Source: JBLIDK01 sp047632595
GTDB lineage: Bacteria > Bacteroidota > Bacteroidia > Sphingobacteriales > Sphingobacteriaceae
DNA: 64,000 nt
Direction of reading: 5' to 3'
Assembly: GCA_047632595.1 (NCBI GenBank)
Contig: JBLIDK010000004.1
Location: 11,373 to 75,372, forward strand
Numbering within the stretch: the first letter of the stretch is position 1; each line of letters begins with the position of its first letter. Both the position numbers and the translations under genes were made by a program. The notes beneath the pieces are model-generated. The model worked only from the letters and a program-made list of their open reading frames with translations, was not told where the DNA came from and did not search any database. Positions 43,360 through 52,500 of the stretch are shown here, piece by piece.

Positions 43360-46261
43360 TATTTTCAAGTTCTATTCTTAGTTCTACTTCAGTTCCTATC
43401 GGCAATGACTTTTCATTTTTTAAATCATGAATAATCAATTTTATGTCCATGTCAAAAAGCTCCCTAGTAAGTTGAAGCCTTCTTCTTACTAAAGTCATTC
43501 CACGCGATCTGTGGGTTAAATTTTGATCTTTGGTTTTGGCAGTTGAAGATTCTCGTCCAATACCGTTATCTCGTATTTTAACAACAAGTTTATTTTTTAC
43601 CGACTCAGTTGTGATAGATAATATTTTTTCTCCTTCCTTTAAAAGTAACCCATGTTTTAAAGCATTTTCAACAAACGGTTGAACTATTGAAGAAGGAATT
43701 TCAGTATTTAGCAATCTCAAGTCAGAAGGTTCTTTTATTACATAGCTAAACGAATCTCCTAATCTTCTTTTCTCAAGTTCTAGATAGGTTTTAACTGTTT
43801 CTAATTCTTCACCAAGCCTTACAAAACTTCTACCAGAATTTTCAAATACATTCCTTATTAATCTACTAAAGTTACTTAAAAAAGCGATGGCAGATTTTTT
43901 ATCATTTTCCATTATGTATCGTTCAACTGAACTTAAAGCATTAAACACAAAATGTGGATTCATTTGCGAAGAGAGCATGGCATGTTTGAGAGCATTTAGT
44001 TCAAAACTCAAGTCATTCTTTTTCTTCAATAAGTTGAAGCGCCACCTTATCGCTACAAAAACAAGGAATGTGATAAATAAAATCACCAAAGCAATAAACC
44101 ATATTCGTTGCCAAAAAGCGGGCTTTATAGTGAAACTAAGCGTTTCAACTTGATCCATACAATCACTCAAATCACATAAGCTTAATTCGAACTTGTAGGT
44201 TCCAGGACTTAAATCTGTAAAAACAATTGAATTAGAATTTGTTCTAATCCAATTCCCTTTATTGTTTTTAACCAAACGATAACGGTATTCTATATTATCT
44301 CGATTACTAAATCCAATAAATCCAAAATTCAGTTGAATGTTGTTTTCTTTGTGATTTAGGTTCAGATTTTCATTTAAAATATTTCTATCATTCGCTTTAA
44401 AATTTGTGATATAGGGAATAGCAATCTCTGTTTTAGGTAGATTATCTAAATCAAAAGACATTAAACCTTTATCAGTGCCAGCCCATGCTTTATTATCAAC
44501 AAATAAAAATCTTGAGATTGAATTTGACAAAAGTAAATTGTCTTCATTAAAGTAACTAAATTCATAAACCTCATTCTTAAAATTTAAAATCTTAACCCTT
44601 GTAAATCCTTTATTTGTTGCTATCCAAATGTTGCCATACTTATCTTTCTTTATGTATTTACAAATTTCTCCGTTTAAGCCATTCGAATTATTTATATGTC
44701 GCCAAAGGCCTTTATTTTTTATAAAAAGTCCGTCATTTCTAGTAAGAACATACATATGACTATCACTAAAGTGTAAGTTGGTGATGTAGCCCGTTATCTT
44801 AATTTTTTCGTCCTTAAAATTGGTCAAATTACCATTATGCCATCTATAAAATGAATTTCTAGTCCCAAACCAAACCGAGTCATTTTCAACAATTAATTCT
44901 GTGTTTGGCCTTTCTCCATAAATAATGGTATCCGCAATTTCATTTGATTCTAAGTCAATTCTTTTTATCATGCTACTACCATATTTCCATAAAAATCCTT
45001 CGATTTCAATATCTAAAGGCATTGTAGGCTCTTTATTTACTTTATGTGGACGATTTTTTTTATTTAATTGATAAACATTGGAATAAGAATTAAATATAAG
45101 TTCATCATTTTCATTAATTCTAGTATTTACTATTGGTTCTGGGAATTTGTAATCCAGTGATCTATACTTTATCTTATTGTTTTGGATAAGCAGAGCATAA
45201 GGTGGATTATAGTAGGTTGAAATAAGTATAGTATAATTTGAACTATCGACTTTACTATAATTCATTGTCAAAGGAGAAAAGTATTTCTCATTAGTCAATA
45301 CTATTTCCTTACTTGAAGAGGTGGTTAAATAAAACACACCATTATTTACAGTTGCAAACCAGTAGCCTCCATTTTTATCTACAAAAGTTGAATAAACACC
45401 ATAGTTTGGAAGAAATGTATGAACTAAATTTAGTCGTGATCCAAAAAGTTCAAATTCTTTTACCCCTCCTGTACTAAAACTTACAAGGATATTTCCTTTA
45501 GGACTTTTAGTAATGATGGAAATGTCTTCAGAAAACTGATGTTTTACGACAGTATCCTCACTTATTAGATAAATTGAGTTCTGATTTTTCCATAAATAAT
45601 GCTTTGGCTTAAATTCTAAGACCGTCCCACTCGCTCTAAAGTCATTAGTTAAATAAGGTTTAAATTTAGAATTACTACCACGTCTTATAAGCAAATAATC
45701 TTTGTAGATCTCAAATTTTAAAATATCGTTTGTAGTCTTAATTTTTTGGTCAAAAAGAAATTGAGAACTGTCTACAGGGAGAACATCCGAGGTGTCTTGA
45801 GTGTGGTAAAAAATTTCGCTAGTTGTAGAAGTTGTAAATATTATACTGTCTTTTCCAAGGCGTTTAAGACCATTTATGAAAGAGGATCCAATAATTTTGT
45901 CATTTACTAATTGTGAAAATTTTGTGGCAATAACGCTGTCATTTTCAACATGATAAATTTTAGGTGCAAATGACCGAAACCACATAACTCCTTCATGATC
46001 TTCAAAAGCTCCAAAGGCATAGTTGTCTTCTAACCCTTCCTTTGGCCCATAATATTTAAAATTTTCACCATCATATCTTGCTAAACCAATAGAAGTTGAA
46101 AACCAAAGGAACCCTTCGCTATCTTGACTTACCGAATATACTCCAGGAGAAATTAAGCCATTATCTGAATTAATATGCTTGTATATATAATCAGTTTCAA
46201 CTTTTTGTGAAAAAAGAAATAAGTTATATCCAAGAATTAATATAAAGTGCAAAAATCGCAT
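43352..46261 (-). CDS. Propeller-sensor histidine kinase (Reg_prop / Y_Y_Y / LytS-type His_kinase)
   Basis: The 969-aa protein, counted from MRFLHFILILGYNLFLFSQ at 46261, has a signal peptide, a periplasmic beta-propeller of Reg_prop-type repeats (GLISPGVYSVSQDSEGFLWF, DHEGVMWFRS, KKDKYGNIWIATNKGFTRV), a Y_Y_Y domain (about 615-700), one transmembrane helix (about 720-740) and a LytS/YehU-type His_kinase with His770 in SQMNPHFVFNAL, an N-box QPFVENALKHG and G-boxes DNGIG and RGMTLVRRRL. Unlike SusR-type hybrids it has no receiver or AraC domain; its partner is the coupled LytTR regulator. The periplasmic ligand is unknown. Confidence 0.92.
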   Translation of the reverse strand: MRFLHFILILGYNLFLFSQKVETDYIYKHINSDNGLISPGVYSVSQDSEGFLWFSTSIGLARYDGENFKYYGPKEGLEDNYAFGAFEDHEGVMWFRSFAPKIYHVENDSVIATKFSQLVNDKIIGSSFINGLKRLGKDSIIFTTSTTSEIFYHTQDTSDVLPVDSSQFLFDQKIKTTNDILKFEIYKDYLLIRRGSNSKFKPYLTNDFRASGTVLEFKPKHYLWKNQNSIYLISEDTVVKHQFSEDISIITKSPKGNILVSFSTGGVKEFELFGSRLNLVHTFLPNYGVYSTFVDKNGGYWFATVNNGVFYLTTSSSKEIVLTNEKYFSPLTMNYSKVDSSNYTILISTYYNPPYALLIQNNKIKYRSLDYKFPEPIVNTRINENDELIFNSYSNVYQLNKKNRPHKVNKEPTMPLDIEIEGFLWKYGSSMIKRIDLESNEIADTIIYGERPNTELIVENDSVWFGTRNSFYRWHNGNLTNFKDEKIKITGYITNLHFSDSHMYVLTRNDGLFIKNKGLWRHINNSNGLNGEICKYIKKDKYGNIWIATNKGFTRVKILNFKNEVYEFSYFNEDNLLLSNSISRFLFVDNKAWAGTDKGLMSFDLDNLPKTEIAIPYITNFKANDRNILNENLNLNHKENNIQLNFGFIGFSNRDNIEYRYRLVKNNKGNWIRTNSNSIVFTDLSPGTYKFELSLCDLSDCMDQVETLSFTIKPAFWQRIWFIALVILFITFLVFVAIRWRFNLLKKKNDLSFELNALKHAMLSSQMNPHFVFNALSSVERYIMENDKKSAIAFLSNFSRLIRNVFENSGRSFVRLGEELETVKTYLELEKRRLGDSFSYVIKEPSDLRLLNTEIPSSIVQPFVENALKHGLLLKEGEKILSITTESVKNKLVVKIRDNGIGRESSTAKTKDQNLTHRSRGMTLVRRRLQLTRELFDMDIKLIIHDLKNEKSLPIGTEVELRIELENND

Positions 46262-46306
46262 GTGCGAAGGTATCAATTGATAATACGAATATTAACCGTT
46301 TAATTG

Positions 46307-46341
46307 AACGATAACTTAAATATACCATACGGTAACTTAAA
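46307..46341 (-). promoter_or_regulatory. LytTR-type direct-repeat site A, near the kinase/regulator operon
   Basis: AACGATAACTTAAA (46307-46320) and TACGGTAACTTAAA (46328-46341) are direct repeats, 12 of 14 identical, exactly 21 bp apart. A 9-bp core plus 12-bp spacer is the described geometry of LytTR operators (core [TA][AC][CA]GTTN[AG][TG]; these units match 7 of 9). The site is 46 bp upstream of the kinase ATG, so autoregulation is likely. It closely matches site B (46428-46462), in the same orientation on the plus strand. Confidence 0.65.
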
Positions 46342-46427
46342 ATTAGCTGATTTTGTGCAGAATGTGATGTTTTTATTTAAAATATAGGCCTATGAGGGGT
46401 AGCCTCACGCCTAATCTCCATAATAAT

Positions 46428-46462
46428 AACGTTTACTGAAATAACCCATACGTTAACTTTAA
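46428..46462 (+). promoter_or_regulatory. LytTR-type direct-repeat site B, upstream of the giant adhesin gene
   Basis: AACGTTTACTGAAA (46428-46441) and TACGTTAACTTTAA (46449-46462) are direct repeats 21 bp apart; the cores AACGTTTAC and TACGTTAAC match the LytTR half-site consensus at 8 of 9 positions each. Sites A and B align over 37 bp with 28 identities. Site B ends just before the likely -33 region of the adhesin promoter, the usual position for an activator. Confidence 0.68.
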
Positions 46463-46466
46463 TACT

Positions 46467-46497
46467 TCTGATTTATAGAATGATATGTAGTACTTTG
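46467..46497 (+). promoter_or_regulatory. Possible promoter of the giant adhesin gene
   Basis: GTACTTTG at 46490-46497 is one mismatch from TAnnTTTG; TCTG at 46467-46470 is a weak -33 about 19 bp upstream. A poor -33 next to an operator-like site fits an activator-dependent promoter. Expected start is about 50 bases before the ATG. A small hairpin (TAGGC..GCCTA with inner GAGG..CCTC, 46385-46413) lies between the two operator sites. Confidence 0.4.
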
Positions 46498-46553
46498 CTA
46501 AAAGTATTATCAAATAATAAAATAACACATTAAACCTACAAACTTTCCAAATT

Positions 46554-49500
46554 ATGAATCGCAATGTACTCCTACTTCTATTTGTGTTTTGTGTATTATT
46601 ATTTCCTAAAGCACAAGCTGCGGTTTTAAGGTATCAATTTTCACAGATAGATGCTGTTTACGCTACAGTTAATCCCTTACAATCTATAGAGCTAATGAAC
46701 CCAAATAACACTGACGGGAAAGGGAATTTTTATTACAATCTAGACATTGGGTTTGATTTTTCATATAACGAGAAAACGTATTCAAAATTTTCGGTTCATT
46801 CAAATGGTGCAATTGCCATGGGAGATACTTTTATTCGCTCTTGGTATGGAGATGATCACTTAAGTGATAAGAGTTCTAGTAATAATGTAATTGCAGGATT
46901 CTCTAAAAGTTCTTTAAAGCCTAGCAAGAGCTCGTTATACCCAGGCAAGTTAAGCTATATCGTAACTGGAACAGTGCCTAATAGAATTTTGACAATAGAA
47001 TGGCTTCATTTTGCGACATCTGGAGGCGATGGTGAAGGTGGAGATGATTTGAATTTTCAAATTAAACTTTATGAAGGAACAAATAGAATTGAAATTGTAT
47101 ATGGAACTTTTTATAAAACAGGAACCAACACAAGTACCTCTTATGTGCAAGTAGGTTTAAGAGGTAATAATATCTATGATTTTAACAGTAGAACAACAAT
47201 TGATAATTGGCAAGCGAATGAAGCCGCTGAGAAGTCTTCTTACGGCATGAGATTTAGTAAAACTATTTTTCCTACCAGCGGTTTAACCTTTATTTGGGAT
47301 GTCCCACCACCTGAACCCATGTCTTTTGGTGATGTTAAAATTACCCATCCAACTTTTGCAAATATTGGTTGGTCATCAGAGAATAACCAAATGCTGAAAA
47401 TAATACTGGATATGAAAGGAGGAACCACTCCTTCTTTTGGTCTAGACAAATTGTTAATTAATGCGACGGGCTCAGATAATTTTGAAAAAAATGTAGAAAA
47501 CGTAAAACTATATTATACAGGTCTTGAAGATGAATTTTCAACAGCCAACTTAATTTCAAGTGGTCTGGATTTTAATTTGGCTTTTATCGATTTGAATGTC
47601 GATTTAGTGGAAGGACAAAATTATTTTTGGATTACTTACGATGTGCCGAGTGGCGCAATTATAGGAGACAAACTAGATGTCGAAGTAGTTAAATTTGGTT
47701 TTGCCGATGGGAATGGAACCTATATTCCACAAAATTCCGCACCTAACGGAAATAGAACAATAGATCGATTTACTGGAATTTGTGGTGCAAATGTGACTAG
47801 CAGCTCTAATGAGGATATTTCAGAATTTATTTTAGGACCTATAAAAACAGGAAGTAAACCTGCGGCTGTAACTAACAATAATGGAGCGAACAAAACAAAA
47901 TCCTATTTTACTAGCTTTTCTTATGGCACTCTTTTTAGAGATGTAAAATATGCTTTAGAAATTTCCAAATTTACAAAAGCATCTACATTGTCCGATTCCT
48001 GGCTTAATATATTTATAGATTACAATCAAGACAACGATTTTGACCCTATATTGGAAAGAGTATATTCTAAAGAAATGTCCTCAACGGATACAACGATAAA
48101 GGATTCCATTCTAATCCCAATGGAATCACTAATTGGCGAAACTAGAATGCGTGTTGTTTTATTGGAAGGAGGTGATGAAAATACTCCACCATGTGGAAAT
48201 TTTCAATATTATGGAGAAATAGAGGAATACCAAATAGGAATAAATGATTCAAGTTTACTCCCAAGTTGCGAATCCTTTTACTTGAATTCTGAAAATCTGA
48301 TTATTCTATCAAAAGATTCTCAATGTATAAACGAAGAGTTTACATTGACTTTAAAACAATATATTTCTCACACACCAATTATATGGGAAGTTTCTGTAAA
48401 TGGTGTTTCGTGGGATTCTCTAACTACAACACAAACGCAAGAGATATCGATTTCCCAAGAAAAAAGTAGTTATTACAGAGCAAAGATAATATGTACGGAT
48501 AGTGTATTTTATTCCAGCACGAAATATGTAAATACTTCATCAGCAGACTGTTACTGTTCTTCCAGTGCTAAAGTTTTAACTTGCTGTAGCGATTGGGAAG
48601 GTATCGATTCTGTGTATTTCGGAGCTATGATTAATGGCGCAGGTCCATCGCTTCAGAATACCTATTACACAGACTATACCAAATCCGTTCCCATAGAAAA
48701 TTATTTATCAGGACAGTCATACTTTTTTAAAGTTAAGAGTAATCGAAACGGAGCTTCGCCTGCTTATGGTCAATTAAATGTTTTTATCGATTATGATCAA
48801 GATGGCATATTCTCAGAATTGGAACGCGTATACTCTAATTGGATTCCAAATTCTGGACCTTCAATTCAAGTAGCGGTTACTAATTTAACAATACCATTAA
48901 CTGCCAAATTAGGTCAAACCAAAATGCGTATAATATTAAATGTGCAAGATGGTGACAATACAGACCCACCTTGCGGAGAATATAATAAAGGTGAAACAGA
49001 GGATTATTTAATTTACATTATAGATCCAACAGATTTTGAATTAAAATCTATAAAGAGTCCGGTTAATGAAATTTGTTATCAAGACCCAAAAAATGTATGT
49101 TTTGAAGTTAAGAATACAACAACAGATACTTTTTATTTTGGTCGTCAAGAGTTGGTATTAAATGCATTTGTGTTTGGAGTTGATACACAATTTTTTAGTC
49201 CAGTAATTATAAACTCTGGGTTTTTAGCACCAGATTCTAATATAGAATTATGCCTAAAGGAAACGTTTTTACCAGAAGAGCCTGGAAACTATATATTTAA
49301 AGCTTTTATTTCTTTATTAGGAGATATTAATCAAGCCAATGATACCTTAATATTAGACCCTATTAATATCGATATAAATCAGATTATAACCAGCCCTTCA
49401 TTTACTTATTTAGATAGTGTTAATTGTATTGGTGCAGAGAATCCTATTCCAACATTAAGCAGTTTAACAAATGGAGAGTTTAGTTCAATTCCAGAAGGAT

Positions 49501-52500
49501 TAAGATTCAAGGATGTTAATACTGGAGAAGTTTGGTTAGATTCATCATTAGTAGGAGATTACACGATAAGCTACACTACAGAGGGCTCTTGTCCTATTGT
49601 TAGGCAAAAAGTAATAAGTCTAGTGGATACCATTTTTGCTGATTTCAGTTATGCTTCTATCGAATATTGTCAGAGTGGAGACAACCCAATTCCGCAAATC
49701 GGTTTTAGAAGTAAACGGGGATTATTTTCTTCCAGTTTTGGTCTTAATATAAATGAAAACTCAGGTGAGATCGACTTAAAATCAGCTATCCCAGGAGTTT
49801 ATGAGGTAATTAATATCGTATCGGCACAAAATGGATGTCCTGAGCAATCGAAATCAAAAACAATAAGTATAAGCAATAAAATTTATGCAGATTTCGAATA
49901 CAACAGTTACAAATTCTGCCAAACCGATATCAACCAATTACCAAGTTTTAAAAATGAAGGTGTTGCAGGAGAATTTACGTCAGATGCAGGATTAATAATC
50001 GATGCAGAAACAGGTGAAATAAATTGTGAAGCATCGATTGCTGGAAATTATAAAGTAAGAAATACATTATTTGGACCTGAAGGTTGTAATGAAGTATTTG
50101 ATGAATTTTCAGTTACAATAATCCATGAGCATCAATGTTTACAAGAAAATGATATCTATATAATAAAAGACATTATTAATCATTATACCAAAGTTTTAAA
50201 TGTTAATTGTAACTATATAGTGGTGGATGATCCATCATATTTCAAGCAAAGTGAAAAAGCTTTAATTGTTCAAATGAAGGGAGGGGAGATTGATACAACT
50301 AATAGTCCAAATTTTGGAGACATTATTGATATAGGAAATGCTGGAAATTTTGAGAGAGTTGTTATCAGCAATATAACTAATGACACCCTGTTTTTTGATA
50401 AAAATTTACTTAATAGGTACGATACAGAATCTTTTGTACAGTTGGTTACGATCCCAAAAATGTCCAATGCAAATGTACAATCTACATTAACTTGTGAGCC
50501 ATGGAATGGAACAACCGGCGGTATATTAATATTTGAAGCTATTGATGTGAATTTACAGGCAAATATAGATGTAAGTGGACAAGGTTTTAGAGCTGGTAGC
50601 GGATCGTTAGGACAAGGTTGTGCAGTAGATAATACGAACATTTATTTCGGGAATACAAACGGTGGTAAAAAAGGAGAAGGTATTTTGGAATTCCCATTCC
50701 TATATATGCGAGGTAAATTAGCCAATGGAGGTGGAGGAGGAAACACACACAACTCCGGTGGCGGTGGCGGCGGATCTTATGGATCCGGTGGTTTGGGTGG
50801 AAAGCAAAGTAGCGGTTGTAGTAATTCTATCGCAAATGGTGGAATAGGTGGAATTGGATTGCCATATCTTTTAACTACGCCTAAAATGTTTTTAGGTGGT
50901 GGTGGTGGTGAAGGCCATAAAGAAGATGGCTTAGGAAGAGAACAAGGTGAAAATGGTGGAGGAATAATACTCATTACTGCAGAAAATATTATTGGAATTA
51001 ATAACTCTATTCTTGCCAATGGAAACGATGGCGAAATTTTTGTGAACGGCCCAGGAGGTAATTCTTTGGGAGACGGTGCTGGTGCTGGCGGTGGTGGTGG
51101 CGCAGTGTTTTTAGATGTGAACAACCTATCTATATCCCTTGTTTCTGTAAAAGGAGGAAGAGGTTCCGACTCATACGCAAAAGCAATTGCGCCTGTAGGG
51201 CCTCTTGGTCCTGGTGGCGGTGGAGGAGGAGGATTTATTAATACCAATTCTGCATTGGTGTTTGCTTCTAATGTTGTTGGTGGTGAGTCAGGTGTTTTTA
51301 TTGGAAATGATGACCCTACAGCAGAGCCTAATCCTTACGGTGCAACAAATGGTCAAGATGGGGCTGTAAAGCAAAACTTTTCTTTTCCAGAAAATGAATT
51401 GAAAGAATTTGCGGAATTTAAATACGCTCAATCTGTTTTCTGTTTAAATTCAACCAACCCATTACCTACAATTTCTGGTAGATTAGGAGGTAAATTCTCA
51501 TCTTATCCAATAGGATTAACTTTAGATGAAAACACTGGAGAAGTTGACCTGACAGTTAGTGAAATAGGAACGTATGCCGTAACCTATGCCATTGATGTAG
51601 GATGTGAAGATTTCGTTTCTATGACACGTTCGTTTAGCATTCCAGATAGTTTGGGTCCCAATTTTTATTATGCAGAAAATCCGCATTGTAACACCTTAGA
51701 TTTCTCTGATCCTACTTTTGAAACACCTGGAATTAAAGGTGTGTTCTCAAGTACTTTGGGATTGGATCTGAATAGTGAAACAGGCAGAATAAATGTAAAA
51801 CAAAGTCCACCAGGATTATATATAGTAACTTTTCAAATAGAGGATGAATATGGCTGCACTTTTCCTTCAGAAACGGAAGTTGGAATTAAAGAGATTCCCG
51901 GCAAACCAGATATAGAAGGAATTGAAGAATTATGTGCTGGAGAAGCAGCGGTTTTAGTTGCTAGTAGCAATCTAAATCCAATTACTTTTCAATGGTCAAG
52001 TGACCCCAACTTCACCAATATTTTAAGTAATACCAATACATTGACTACGGGCGAGTTAGATTCTGACACTTCGTTTTATGTAAGAGTAATCTATGAGTCT
52101 TGTCCGGGTATTGTAAACGAACACGAGATAGTAGTTGAGCCCAAAGGTGTAATTGATGTGACTGGCGATTTTGACTTATGTGAAGGAGAATCAACAACAT
52201 TAAGTGCAGTAGCTGGAAATATAGCAGATGGAGACATTTTTGTTTGGCTGAGTTTAGATAGAGATACTCTAATTAAAGGGGAGGAATTAATCTTTACCCC
52301 AACGGAAAGCACAGATGTTATTATTTATGTGACCGAAGATGCTTGTATAAACGAAGATACAGTCCGTGTTACGGTTAATGAAATCCCAGAAACCAACGCA
52401 GGAGAAGACATCTCAATCTGCGATGGAGAATCCACCACTATTGGAAGTGCCTTATTAGCAGGAAATACCTACAGTTGGACCTCCAGTCCAGCAGGTTTCA

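Noticed and set aside
50777..51247. 156-aa proline-rich ORF on the minus strand
   Set aside because: It is the mirror of the glycine-rich codons (GGN read as proline) inside the giant adhesin gene and has no start context.
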